Source: Clostridium fungisolvens (GTDB lineage Bacteria > Bacillota > Clostridia > Clostridiales > Clostridiaceae). From it: DNA of 64,000 nucleotides. The stretch spans positions 2,976,001-3,040,000 of the forward strand of contig NZ_BLZR01000001.1 of the NCBI RefSeq assembly GCF_014193895.1, written 5' to 3'. Shown in pieces: positions 15,958 through 25,419 of the stretch. A program made the translations under genes and the position numbers. Each line of letters begins with the position of its first letter. The first letter of the stretch is position 1. The notes under the pieces were generated by a model. That model was given only the letters and a program-made list of their open reading frames with translations, did no database searches and was not told the DNA's origin.

Positions 15958-18537
15958 TCATATGCTTCGCATTTCTATATAATAATTGTGGATATCTTCT
16001 AAGGTTTTATGTACCAAGCTACCAAAGAAGGTTATTGTAGTTCTCGCAGGGACAAAATTATACTTTTTATAAATCATATATTTTCTAGGGCAATCACTGT
16101 AAGCTAAATAATCAGCAGTATAGGAATAAACCTTTGCTATAGTTTCATCTTTCTTACTTGCTTTAGGCATTAAATCCACATCTAGACTTTGAATTAAAGG
16201 AAGTCTAGCATTTGCAATATCATCCTTAAAATATGGATGGATTCTTTGACCTAAACCTCTAAAGTTAGGTATTATAAGTAAAATCTCTGCTCTGGATAAA
16301 GCTACGTAATAAGATCTCATTCTATCAAAATGAGCTATTTTATTTAATGGTTCATATTCTCCATTTAGATATGGTCTTACTAAAGCCTCCAATTTATTCT
16401 CATTATTCATAACTGGTGGTACTGCTCCTAAGATGACCACAGGAAACTCTAAACCTTTTGCCTGATGGATAGTTAGAAATGAAACTCTACCTTTTGGTAT
16501 TGGTTCATCTTTAATCTCATAATCCCCTTCTTCTCTTTTATATAAAGCCCCTAAATAAGAAGTTACAAATACTCTCTCAAAGGTTCCTTCACAGAGCGCT
16601 TGTCCAGTTATTAATCCAAAGTTATGTTCAATAAAAAAGTGAAGATAGTTAGTTATATTAGACAAATTATAAATCGGACCTTCATCAATGCCATTTTCAG
16701 CATCGTCAAAGATGTTTTTAAATCTTTCAAAGCCACATAGCTGATAAAATAAATCTAATAGATTCCAATCTAAAGAATTAATCCTAGTAATAAGCCATCT
16801 ATAATTTAGATTTATACCTTCATTGATTTTCTTTTCTATTATCTTGCCTAAGGATTTTTTATTAAGTTCCTTTTGACCTGTTTCCGATAACTTATTATTT
16901 AAAGCAGCTTTTAAATTTTCAAAGCTTTTTTTATTTATTTGGTCATCTAAAGAAATTTTATAATTTTCCATATACCTGAGTATTTCAAAGTAATCATTTT
17001 TTAAGTTATCTAATTCAAAGATTGTTTTATCAATAAAGCATTGAAGTTCATAATCCTCAGCTATTATATTCTCTGCTGAAAATAAGCATTGCTGTATCCA
17101 ATCATTAAACTCCTTATGTTTTCCCACATTAAATCTTTCATCTATTTCTGGCGTTCCAAATAAATAAAATATTAAACCAAACATGTCCACAGGTTCTGAA
17201 TTATCAAAAAATCTGCCTGCACGAGGAGCATAAACCTCTATACCTATATTTTCAAAAGCAGTTCTTAATTTGGATGCATTTTTATTTCCTTTTAAATAAG
17301 TAAATAACACCGCAACCTCTGATGGATCTGATATAACCTCTTTATCTAGCATTTCCTTTACTTTAAGTGCTATTTCTCTGTACACTTTATCAGGAGATTC
17401 ACCTACGGTGGTTACTACAGAGATTCCAGAATCCGTACTATGTGCTTTTATGTTTTTATCTACATTTCTATAGTACCTGCCGTTTAGCGCTTCATGTGCC
17501 CAGTTTTCTTTTTCTATAAAATTAGTGTAGTAATCAACTATATTCTTTCTAGATCTATAATTAATATTTAGCTTAATTTTCTTTGGTTCAACACCTAAAT
17601 TATCCTTGCATCTAATATCAAACTGAACAAAATTTTCAACTGTTGCTCCTCTAAATCTATAAAGCGACTGATCATCATCACCTACAACGCAGATATTCTT
17701 GAATTTATTTGCAAGCTTTAAAAATATCTTTTCTTGAATGTTATTAGTATCTTGATATTCATCTATTATGATGTGTTTAAAAATCTTTTCACTATTATAG
17801 CTTTCACATAAGACCTTATATCCAAATTGCTGAAGTAATGACAAGTCAATAGTTTGTCTTGGTTCATTTCTGAGACTTTCAATATAGAATTTGTATAGTT
17901 TTCCTAGCATAGAAAGTGTTTCATCACCTTCTGGATTATTTATCACTCTATCTACATCTATACATTCTTCTGAAAATCTATTAAATAGAGATATTAAAGA
18001 ATTTACAATGGCATTCTTAGAAATAGATCTAGCCCCTAAGTATTCTTTTATTTCTTCCTTATATGTATCAGAAAGCCTTAAAACGCTTTCAGCCCTACCT
18101 AAGAATTTATTGCTGCTGACATAAAAATACTGGTCTATTTCCTGCAGGATAATAGGGAGTTTTTTCTTCAAGTCATTTTTAAATCTTTTATCTAAAATAA
18201 ATCTTTGACATAATGAATGTACCGTTCCTACATACATATTAGAGATATCATAGTATTTTTTTGTTTCTGCTGTGGCAAGAGCTAGAAGCGAAGTTAGTCC
18301 TGCTTTAAGCTGCTCCGCTGCTTTCTCTGTAAAGGTGCTTAAAAATATTTCCTCTGGATTAATATCATGAAATACTATTAAATTTACACATCTCCATAGA
18401 AGTACTCTAGTCTTACCTGAACCAGGACCAGCCACTATATATAATGGACCATCAATATTCTTTATAGCCTCTTCTTGAGCTTTATTAGGGTTAAATCCAC
18501 TCTTAATAAATAAATCCTCTATACTAATAATACTCAC
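15958..18537 (-). CDS. UvrD/PcrA-like superfamily 1 helicase, truncated in its C-terminal nuclease domain
   Basis: 859 residues. Helicase motifs in order: IVAGPGSGKTR (Walker A, about 31-41), STFTEKAA (Ia), DEYQDTNNIQ (II, about 259), GDDDQSLYRFRGA (III), NYRSR (IV), TIHQAKGLEFPVV (V) and YVALSRAE (VI). The last 45 residues, with Cys816 in SDCPRKY and His843 in FGSLVHKTLEDIH, are the opening of a RecB-type nuclease domain; the protein then stops at TGA. The catalytic Asp/DxK residues and the other cluster cysteines lie in the separate 259-residue protein encoded 0.9 kb downstream. The helicase itself looks intact. It should translocate on DNA with ATP; role in repair or defence is open. Confidence 0.85.
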   Translation of the reverse strand: MSIISIEDLFIKSGFNPNKAQEEAIKNIDGPLYIVAGPGSGKTRVLLWRCVNLIVFHDINPEEIFLSTFTEKAAEQLKAGLTSLLALATAETKKYYDISNMYVGTVHSLCQRFILDKRFKNDLKKKLPIILQEIDQYFYVSSNKFLGRAESVLRLSDTYKEEIKEYLGARSISKNAIVNSLISLFNRFSEECIDVDRVINNPEGDETLSMLGKLYKFYIESLRNEPRQTIDLSLLQQFGYKVLCESYNSEKIFKHIIIDEYQDTNNIQEKIFLKLANKFKNICVVGDDDQSLYRFRGATVENFVQFDIRCKDNLGVEPKKIKLNINYRSRKNIVDYYTNFIEKENWAHEALNGRYYRNVDKNIKAHSTDSGISVVTTVGESPDKVYREIALKVKEMLDKEVISDPSEVAVLFTYLKGNKNASKLRTAFENIGIEVYAPRAGRFFDNSEPVDMFGLIFYLFGTPEIDERFNVGKHKEFNDWIQQCLFSAENIIAEDYELQCFIDKTIFELDNLKNDYFEILRYMENYKISLDDQINKKSFENLKAALNNKLSETGQKELNKKSLGKIIEKKINEGINLNYRWLITRINSLDWNLLDLFYQLCGFERFKNIFDDAENGIDEGPIYNLSNITNYLHFFIEHNFGLITGQALCEGTFERVFVTSYLGALYKREEGDYEIKDEPIPKGRVSFLTIHQAKGLEFPVVILGAVPPVMNNENKLEALVRPYLNGEYEPLNKIAHFDRMRSYYVALSRAEILLIIPNFRGLGQRIHPYFKDDIANARLPLIQSLDVDLMPKASKKDETIAKVYSYTADYLAYSDCPRKYMIYKKYNFVPARTTITFFGSLVHKTLEDIHNYYIEMRSI

Positions 18538-18597
18538 CCTCTCATCCCTATATTGTGTATTATTTTACCATATAATATCTTATCTGACATCAGATTT

Positions 18598-19989
18598 CTA
18601 CATAGCTATTTCCGAATTTTCCTTACGAATATTTTTAGCTAATACCTTCTTAAATTGAATTGCAAAAAGGCTAACTGTAGTCGAAACTGCCATAAAATCA
18701 GCTACCGGTTCTGCTATGAATACAGCAAAAACCTTGTCATCAAAAAAATTGGGTAGTATAAATATCAATGGTATTAAAAGAATTATCTTACGCAATATTG
18801 CAAGAAAAAGAGAAGATTTTGCTTGTCCAAGCGCTATAAAGGTTTGTTGACAGGCAGTTTGTGCGCTCATAAGAAAGGCTACCGCCATATAAATCCTTAT
18901 TGCCCACACAGTGACTTTAGAGAGTTCAGCATCAGTACTAAAAATAGATACAAAAACCTCAGGGAACACCATCATAAATATCCAAAATACCAAAGCAAAG
19001 CTTACTGAATAAAGTATAAGTAACTTAAAGGTATTCTTTACACGATCATTATTTTTAGCTCCGTAGTTATAGCTCATGATTGGCTGTGCTCCTTGACCTA
19101 GTCCGCTCAAAGGAAGACTTAAAATCTGCATCAAACTGGACATAATAGTCATTGCACCTACAGCCATATCTCCTCCGTACTTTTGAAGAGAGGAATTAAA
19201 GGCAATATTCAAAAGACTTTCTGTACTTTGCATTACAAAAGGTGCACTTCCGAGCATTAGTACTGGAACTAAAACAGTTTTTCTAAGGTGCATATTTTTT
19301 CTACGTATTCTAAGCTTGCTTTTATGTCCAAACAAGAACTTTAGTGTCCATATGGCAGAGCAGGCTTGAGCTATTACATTTGCAGCAGCTGCACCTTGTA
19401 CTCCCATATTAAGGCCAAATATAAAAATTGGGTCTAATATAAAGCTTACTACTGCTCCGATAGTAACTGTAAGCATACTAATCTTAGCGAAGCCTTGAGT
19501 TGATATAAAAGTATTTAAACCTAAGGCGATTTGTACAAATATTGTACCTAGTATATAGATGTTTAGAAAACTTAATGCATACGGAAGTGTTTCAGCACTT
19601 GCACCAAACATCAATAATAGTTTTTTCCCAAATGCGAAGAAAAGTAACGTTAATATTATAGAAATTCCTATTAAAGCTACAAAACAGTTCCCTAAAATTT
19701 GCTCTGCTTCTTCATGTTTATTCTGTCCCATTCTAATAGAAGCTCTTGGAGCCCCACCTATACCAATAAGTGCACTGAAGGCTGAAATAATCATTATTAT
19801 CGGAAAGGTTACTCCTACCCCTGTTAAAGCATCTGCCCCAACGTTTGGAATATGTCCTATATAAATACGATCAACAATGTTATATAGCATATTAACTAAT
19901 TGAGCTATAATTGCAGGTAAAGCTAAACTAATTAACAATTTACCTAGTTTTTCTTTTCCTAATTTGTTAACTTCACTTTTATGTTCCAT
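18598..19989 (-). CDS. MATE family multidrug exporter
   Basis: 463 residues with 12 predicted transmembrane helices in two homologous halves. Start LGKLLISLALPAIIAQLVNMLYNIVDRIYIGH and GIGGAPRASIRMGQ are diagnostic for the clostridial MATE group; the second half has GLGQGAQPIMSYNYGA. These proteins expel cationic compounds using proton or sodium gradients. The helicase gene follows after 60 bp on the same strand, so the two may be cotranscribed, though functional linkage is not obvious. Substrate unknown. Confidence 0.92.
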   Translation of the reverse strand: MEHKSEVNKLGKEKLGKLLISLALPAIIAQLVNMLYNIVDRIYIGHIPNVGADALTGVGVTFPIIMIISAFSALIGIGGAPRASIRMGQNKHEEAEQILGNCFVALIGISIILTLLFFAFGKKLLLMFGASAETLPYALSFLNIYILGTIFVQIALGLNTFISTQGFAKISMLTVTIGAVVSFILDPIFIFGLNMGVQGAAAANVIAQACSAIWTLKFLFGHKSKLRIRRKNMHLRKTVLVPVLMLGSAPFVMQSTESLLNIAFNSSLQKYGGDMAVGAMTIMSSLMQILSLPLSGLGQGAQPIMSYNYGAKNNDRVKNTFKLLILYSVSFALVFWIFMMVFPEVFVSIFSTDAELSKVTVWAIRIYMAVAFLMSAQTACQQTFIALGQAKSSLFLAILRKIILLIPLIFILPNFFDDKVFAVFIAEPVADFMAVSTTVSLFAIQFKKVLAKNIRKENSEIAM

Positions 19990-20066
19990 TTGATACTCCT
20001 TAATATTAAAAACTTAACTATACCTTTTATTTTAATACTAATAATGGTAAATTGTATATAATAAAA

Positions 20067-20157
20067 GGCTCCTATACTTATGGTAAGTTCAGTGGTTCGA
20101 TAATTATAGTTTCTTATAATTAATGAACCCTTTTACTTAACCGTTAAGCTAGGAACC
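20067..20157. repeat. Imperfect long palindrome, possible diverged family A copy
   Basis: Ends GGCTCCTA and TAGGAACC, then CTTATGGTAAGT / ACTTAACCGTTAAG, then GGTTCGATAATTAT / ATAATTAATGAACC around AGTTTCTT. Length, end sequence (TCCTA/TAGGA) and the ATAAT inner arm recall the 15.1-kb and 39.1-kb elements, but most bases differ. It lies between the hexosaminidase stop and the MATE start and could double as a terminator. Confidence 0.5.
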
Positions 20158-20176
20158 GTATATCAATGTAGAAAAA

Positions 20177-21796
20177 TTACTTAATCAAATTAAATGTCCA
20201 CACACTATTATCCTTGTAGAAATTTATTCCTTGATTTCTCATCCTTTCTTCTTGGCTCTTTAATCTATTTTTATACTCAGCCCAGTTTCTTTCTGATTTA
20301 GGTGTCCAACCTATTTCTCCATATCCTAGAAGTCTTGGATATATCATATAATCCATAGCTTTCTCATCTGGAATTGTTTCTGTCCATAGTGGTGCCTCTA
20401 TACCTAAAACTAAGTTCTTTGGAGCAAAATCTGTAGGATCCCATGTATATGCAGTTTCTACTGGAATATATCCTGCCCAGTTCAAACCATATGGTGTTGT
20501 TTCATCGTATTTCATATCAAGGTAAGCTTTTTTTGCTACTGAGGTGATAATATTCATATTTTTTTGTCTAGCTGCATTATTTGAATCCTTCCAATTTTGA
20601 AGTACTACACTTGAGTCTATTGAAGGAGAGGTGTCAATTGGATCCCATCCTATAGGAGTCTTACCGTATTTCTTAACTATATCAGCTACCCTTCCTACAA
20701 AATAATCATAGTCTGGTTTCTTAGTACTTAAGGCTTCATCTCCACCTATATGAATATATTTCGAAGGAGATATCTCAGAAACTTCTCTAATTACATCTTC
20801 AATAAATCCATATGTCTTCTCATCATGAGTCATAAAAGAACTAAAGCCTACCTTTGTACCTGTATACAAAGGTTTCTTTTTACCATCTGGATTTAAAAAC
20901 CCGTAAGAAGCTAAAGCTGCATTGCTGTGACCAGGCATATCAAATTCGGGAACTATTTCTACATATCTATCAGCTGCATATCTCACTATATCTTTAAATT
21001 GTTCCTGTGTATAATAACCACCAGGTCCTCCACCTACTTTTGTACTTCCACCTATAGTAGTTAAGTCTGGCCATTTCTTTATTTCTAAACGCCAGCCTTG
21101 ATCATCACTAAGATGTAAATGAACCTTATTTATTTTATATTGAGCTGCATGATCTATTTGACGTTTTATTTCATCCACAGTAAAAAAGTGTCTAGCAACA
21201 TCAATCATTAACCCTCTATAACTATATTCTGGTTTATCATCTATAGTTGAAACAGGGATGCTCCACTCTACCCCTGAAACTAAGGCATTTTTCTCAATAG
21301 CTGGAGGCAATAACTGCCTTAAGGTTTGAACTGCTCTTGAAATTCCTTCTGGCTTGTATGCTGTTACCTTTACACCTTCTATAGTAGTCGCTACTCTGTA
21401 TCCTTCATTTCCTTTAGCTGCCTCTGCTCCAACTGTAGTTAAATAAATGCTTTGTGCTGGAACTTGAATATTATCTGCTCTTATAATTTTCAATTCAAAG
21501 CCAGTTGAAGCATTCAGCTTTTCTCTTAAAAATTCTGCTACTCTACTGATTTCAGCTGTCTCATTTTCATTATTTCCTTTTACATATATTGAAGTATTGT
21601 TTGTAAGAATAAATTTACCGTTTCCTTTTTGATAGTTTAGAGGTTTTGGAATTATATTATTACTGCTCTGTGGTAAATCCTTAGCTTTTACCTCATATTT
21701 TCTCGCATAAGTCATCGTTGAAAAAATCATTACTACAATTAACAATAGTAGTCTAATAGATTTAGACTTACCTTGTTTATCATATGTGCTTTTCAT
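20177..21796 (-). CDS. Secreted beta-N-acetylhexosaminidase, GH20
   Basis: 539 residues. An N-terminal signal sequence (basic then LLLLIVVMIFSTMTYA, cleavage near residue 31) is followed by a GH20b domain (about 45-175) and the catalytic barrel (about 190-500). The catalytic pair is Asp-Glu in YIHIGGDEALS; RGLMIDVARHFF and HLHLSDDQGWRLEI are also standard. Such enzymes cut terminal GlcNAc or GalNAc from chitooligosaccharides, glycans or peptidoglycan fragments, here outside the cell. Monocistronic; no sugar-uptake gene is adjacent. Confidence 0.92.
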   Translation of the reverse strand: MKSTYDKQGKSKSIRLLLLIVVMIFSTMTYARKYEVKAKDLPQSSNNIIPKPLNYQKGNGKFILTNNTSIYVKGNNENETAEISRVAEFLREKLNASTGFELKIIRADNIQVPAQSIYLTTVGAEAAKGNEGYRVATTIEGVKVTAYKPEGISRAVQTLRQLLPPAIEKNALVSGVEWSIPVSTIDDKPEYSYRGLMIDVARHFFTVDEIKRQIDHAAQYKINKVHLHLSDDQGWRLEIKKWPDLTTIGGSTKVGGGPGGYYTQEQFKDIVRYAADRYVEIVPEFDMPGHSNAALASYGFLNPDGKKKPLYTGTKVGFSSFMTHDEKTYGFIEDVIREVSEISPSKYIHIGGDEALSTKKPDYDYFVGRVADIVKKYGKTPIGWDPIDTSPSIDSSVVLQNWKDSNNAARQKNMNIITSVAKKAYLDMKYDETTPYGLNWAGYIPVETAYTWDPTDFAPKNLVLGIEAPLWTETIPDEKAMDYMIYPRLLGYGEIGWTPKSERNWAEYKNRLKSQEERMRNQGINFYKDNSVWTFNLIK

Positions 21797-22050
21797 TTGT
21801 TCACCATCCTTATTTATTTTTAATTTTATAAAATCTTATAGAAATTAACCATAATTCTAATAGAAACTTTATTTAATGGTAATCTCCCTAGAAACTTCAT
21901 TATTAGCTTATAACAGAATTGAAAAATAAATACTGTACATTATTTGGAAAGTCTGTCAGGCAACCTATTATTCATTAAGTTCTATCATGTTTTAAGTACG
22001 TTACGCATACTTATCCATAGATATAATTGAATTATAATTTTCTAAAGAAT
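21797..22050. other. Intergenic region upstream of the hexosaminidase gene
   Basis: Promoter region for the minus-strand hexosaminidase; an AAGGATGGTG ribosome site lies near the start. I see no clear operator or gene. The next element on the right is the terminator at 22051-22085. Confidence 0.3.
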
Positions 22051-22085
22051 AAAAAAAAATCAGATTTGAATTGATTAAATCTGAT
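22051..22085 (-). terminator. Rho-independent terminator
   Basis: On the minus strand ATCAGATTT and AAATCTGAT pair around nine bases and are followed by nine T. It lies about 170 bp after the DUF1413 gene. Confidence 0.75.
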
Positions 22086-22250
22086 AACAAAATATTTATT
22101 AAGTTAAAATAATTCAAACTAAGTATAGGAATACATTTACAAAATTTTTAACAGCTCAATTAAATATAACGGAATTTAAAATCTTTAACTTATAAAAGAA
22201 TTTATCCTTTGCTAACTAATATTCTTATTAGACATAATACTCAGTAACAG

Positions 22251-22478
22251 TTATTCTTTTAAATACACTTGCTGATTTGAAGAGGTTTTATCTAGAATGG
22301 TTACCTTTAGCGAGGAGTTATTACGTACCTCGTTAAGAAATAAAATACCTAAGTTAAGACGGGTTGATTTGTTTAGTCTTTTCCACACATATCCCTTAAA
22401 TAAGTCTTTTACTACGAATTCTTCTCCTGATTTAAGATTAGATACTTCTTCTATAACTGTGCTCAATAATGGATTCAT
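22251..22478 (-). CDS. DUF1413 family small protein
   Basis: 75 residues from the ATG at 22478, which follows AAGGGGTG at good distance; a longer in-frame start 14 codons upstream has no such site. The pattern LKSGEEFVVKDLFKGYVWKRL (split here at the KDLF turn) and LNLGILFLNEV is that of the DUF1413 family. Small, basic-to-neutral, cytoplasmic, function unknown. Not in an operon. Confidence 0.75.
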   Translation of the reverse strand: MNPLLSTVIEEVSNLKSGEEFVVKDLFKGYVWKRLNKSTRLNLGILFLNEVRNNSSLKVTILDKTSSNQQVYLKE

Positions 22479-22844
22479 AAAGTCACCCCTTGATACGATT
22501 TTAAGTGTAAATGTAAACATTTCTGCTTATTACAATATATACGGAATACACAGAAATATTATTACTGTTAGAATTTTTTAGTTTCATACATTTTTTTATC
22601 TTGTTAATATAAGTAACTATATGAGCCTTTATTTAGTATTATTCCTCTCTTTCAATTTAAGAAAAAAGCCAGATTCAATTTTCATTAAATCTGACTCTTC
22701 TTTAGTAAGTGATATTAAGGTAGTATTATTATTCTTTTGGGATCATGTTCATTTAATCTACAAATTATATTATAGGTTTTAAGATATATGATTTTAATAT
22801 CCTTTTTTGTAAAAGATATTATCCTTTCTTGCACCCTGCTAAAC
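22479..22844. other. Gene-free stretch with a terminator
   Basis: It contains the promoter region of the DUF1413 gene (right flank) and a terminator at 22662-22696 for the beta-phosphoglucomutase gene. I see nothing else. Confidence 0.4.
22662..22696 (-). terminator. Rho-independent terminator of the glycoside-utilisation operon
   Basis: On the minus strand AGTCAGATT and AATCTGGCT pair around 12 bases, followed by TTTTTTC. The sequence closely resembles the terminator at 22051-22085. Confidence 0.75.
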
Positions 22845-23483
22845 TTAATCTAGTATACTTAGCAGATCCTTAAAGGAATCTAAATTATAAGTAGCTTTTC
22901 CACTAGATACCGCCTCTCCAATTGCTGCACTATCCATTTGTCCCCCAATAGCTGCTTCAAGCCCTGCTACAGCATCCTCTACTACCAAACATTTTTCTGC
23001 TGATATATTTAGATACTCTGCTGCTTTTAAAAACACCTCTGGATTTGGCTTTGACTTCGTGATATTATTCCCATCAGAAATAGCATCAAAGAAATCTCCA
23101 AGACCTATTTGATTTAATATAAACTTTGCATTTTTACTGGATGAACCAATTGCAAGCTTTACGCCTCTATCTCTAAGCCCGTTTAGAGTTTCTCTTACTT
23201 CTCCACTTAAATCCTTTTCTGACATATTCTTAAGTAATTCTTTGTATATATCATTCTTATCTTCAGCATATTTAAGTTTTTTCTCCTCAGATATTACTCC
23301 ATCATATTTTTCAAGGATAATGTTGAAGCTTTCCATTCTGCTTACTCCACGTAGTCTATGGTTTATAGTTTCATTAAATTCTATATTAAGTTTATCAGCT
23401 ATAGCCTTCCAAGCTTCATAATGGTATTTATCAGTATGGCAAATTACTCCATCTAAATCAAAAATTATTGCTTCGTATCTCAT
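22845..23483 (-). CDS. pgmB: Beta-phosphoglucomutase
   Basis: 212 residues from ATG 23483; the GGAGGAG just before it overlaps an alternative TTG, which supports the ATG. HAD fold with IIFDLDGVICHTDKYHYEAW (nucleophile and acid Asp, about residues 8 and 10), the substrate-specificity loop HRLRGVSRMES, GSSSKN (motif II) and VVEDAVAGLEAA (motif IV). It converts beta-glucose 1-phosphate to glucose 6-phosphate. It is the last gene after GH3 and rhamnosidase genes. A disaccharide phosphorylase normally supplies its substrate but none is in this window. Confidence 0.88.
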   Translation of the reverse strand: MRYEAIIFDLDGVICHTDKYHYEAWKAIADKLNIEFNETINHRLRGVSRMESFNIILEKYDGVISEEKKLKYAEDKNDIYKELLKNMSEKDLSGEVRETLNGLRDRGVKLAIGSSSKNAKFILNQIGLGDFFDAISDGNNITKSKPNPEVFLKAAEYLNISAEKCLVVEDAVAGLEAAIGGQMDSAAIGEAVSSGKATYNLDSFKDLLSILD

Positions 23484-23561
23484 CTTCTCCTCCAAATATA
23501 TCCTCTTCGTTTAGGTTACTCTCTCCATAACGTCCTATTAAATGTTAAATACATATCTAAA

Positions 23562-25250
23562 TTAATATCTTGTATCTTCTCTTCCACAGAATGGATCTAT
23601 AGGACTAACTCCCTTAAACTCACTTCTTCCAAGAATCTTTTCAACTACTTTTTCTAATACAAAATCATTATTTGAGTAGCAGTTTATAAAGGTCTTAACC
23701 ATTGGCGCATCTAATAAGTTATATGGATTCCCTACGCTTATAAACATGGCTGGAACTTCTTCCACAAACCAAGGAAGGTTATTTCCAAGTCCGAAGAAAG
23801 TATGCCAATTTATACGTGATACAGTTTTATTACTTGCATTTTCTATATTTCCTATATATAAAACAAGATCATACTTACTTTTAATATCAGCCACATTATC
23901 AAGAGGCATCCCGAAATCTTCTTTAACATATTCCGTAACCTCAAATCCATCGGAAGTTAATAAAGCTTTAATCTTTTCATTTACACGTTTATTGGATGGG
24001 AAGTCCCCTAATATCTGAAGTAATACTCTCTTATGCTTTTCAGCACTTATAGGAAGTAAATCTTGAGTATCCTTTACTAAGGTTATAGCCTTATCTGCAC
24101 AGTCATAAGCCCAAGCTCTATGTTCTTCACAACTTATAACTTTAAGTTCTTCGTCATCTGGATATAAACTTCCATCTCTTTGTTTATCATGAAGCTTTAG
24201 AGCTGCCTTAGTAGCCAATATCCTTGTTAATGCTTCCTGTAATCTTTCCTCTGTTATAATCCCATTTTTATACCCTTTCATCATGAAATCATAGTCTTCA
24301 GCTAAGTCCTTATTGAATAAGAACATATCACAGCCACTAGCAATTGCTGTTGGCACTGATAATTCCCTGCTCATTGCAGCAGTAAAACCAGCCATTGGAG
24401 TAGCATCAGTAACTATCATTCCATTAAAACCTAGTTGTTCTCTTAAAAGTCCATTAAGTAGCTCTGGAGAAAGAGTTGCAGGAACTACCTTACTTGGAAA
24501 ATCAGGATTAAGTTTCTTTTGATATGCAGGCATGGCAATATGTCCGATCATTGCAGTCAAAGCACCTGCCTCTATAAGTCCCTTATACACTTTACCAAAG
24601 CTCTCGTTCCATTGTTCACAAGATAAGGTATTTACAGAAGTCAGAAGATGTTGATCTCTTTCGTCAACTCCATCTCCAGGGAAATGCTTTATAGAAACTG
24701 CTACATTACACTCTTTTGCTGCTCTTAAATACTCTAATCCGTTAGCTAAAACCTTTTCTGGATTATCTCCATAAGTTCTTACATTAGTTATTGGGTTTCT
24801 GAAATTCATGTCTATATCTACAACAGGTGCAAAAGCCCAGTTACATCCAACAGCTGCACCTTCTCTGCAAGCTATCTTTCCTAGCTTATAGGCATACTCA
24901 GTATCATTAGTCGCAGCTACCTCCATCTGTTTAGCAAAGGCTGTCCCATCTGATGCTATGCCGTCTCCCCCTGCTTCTAAGTTAGCAGCTATAAGTAGAG
25001 GCACCTTAGAATTTCTTTGAAGAAAGTTGTGAGTTTTTTGCATCTCTTTACTATCACCAGGTCTAAATAATATTCCTCCGATATGCTTACTTAAAATTTC
25101 ATACTTTAAGTAATTTTCGTCTGGTGACATTCCTATAGGACAAAACAACTGCCCAATCTTCTCCTCTATAGTCATAGTATTTATTGTATCTTCTACCCAT
25201 TTTATATCTTCATCTGATAAGTAAAATGGCTTCTTCTTTAAATCAATCAT
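23562..25250 (-). CDS. Glycoside hydrolase family 3 (NagZ-like)
   Basis: 562 residues, no signal peptide, so cytoplasmic. N-terminal barrel with SIKHFPGDGVDERDQHLL (the Asp-x-His general acid dyad of NagZ-type GH3 rather than the usual Glu) and the nucleophile Asp in GMIVTDATPM. A C-terminal Rossmann-like domain spans about 390-550. Known NagZ-type enzymes cut beta-GlcNAc, some by phosphorolysis, which would give a sugar 1-phosphate. It lies 170 bp after the rhamnosidase gene and 79 bp before pgmB, all on one strand. Confidence 0.88.
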   Translation of the reverse strand: MIDLKKKPFYLSDEDIKWVEDTINTMTIEEKIGQLFCPIGMSPDENYLKYEILSKHIGGILFRPGDSKEMQKTHNFLQRNSKVPLLIAANLEAGGDGIASDGTAFAKQMEVAATNDTEYAYKLGKIACREGAAVGCNWAFAPVVDIDMNFRNPITNVRTYGDNPEKVLANGLEYLRAAKECNVAVSIKHFPGDGVDERDQHLLTSVNTLSCEQWNESFGKVYKGLIEAGALTAMIGHIAMPAYQKKLNPDFPSKVVPATLSPELLNGLLREQLGFNGMIVTDATPMAGFTAAMSRELSVPTAIASGCDMFLFNKDLAEDYDFMMKGYKNGIITEERLQEALTRILATKAALKLHDKQRDGSLYPDDEELKVISCEEHRAWAYDCADKAITLVKDTQDLLPISAEKHKRVLLQILGDFPSNKRVNEKIKALLTSDGFEVTEYVKEDFGMPLDNVADIKSKYDLVLYIGNIENASNKTVSRINWHTFFGLGNNLPWFVEEVPAMFISVGNPYNLLDAPMVKTFINCYSNNDFVLEKVVEKILGRSEFKGVSPIDPFCGREDTRY

Positions 25251-25312
25251 TCCTCTTCTCCAATCTCTGTTATATTAAAGCTTCATTTTTTTCTAGTAAT
25301 TCTGTTGTGATA

Positions 25313-25345
25313 GAAGATGAACCACTCAACAATAGTTCACCTTCG
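25313..25345. repeat. Small hairpin with a family B end
   Basis: GAAGATGAACCACT followed at once by an imperfect reverse complement (AGTTCACCTTC). The left arm matches the family B end motif. It sits between the rhamnosidase stop and the GH3 start and may act as an intercistronic hairpin. Confidence 0.4.
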
Positions 25346-25419
25346 TAAGACAACTAGTTAACTGTTTTCATTTAATCAGTTCTTATGATTAAATTTGTAT
25401 CTCTTGCATTAATAAAATC

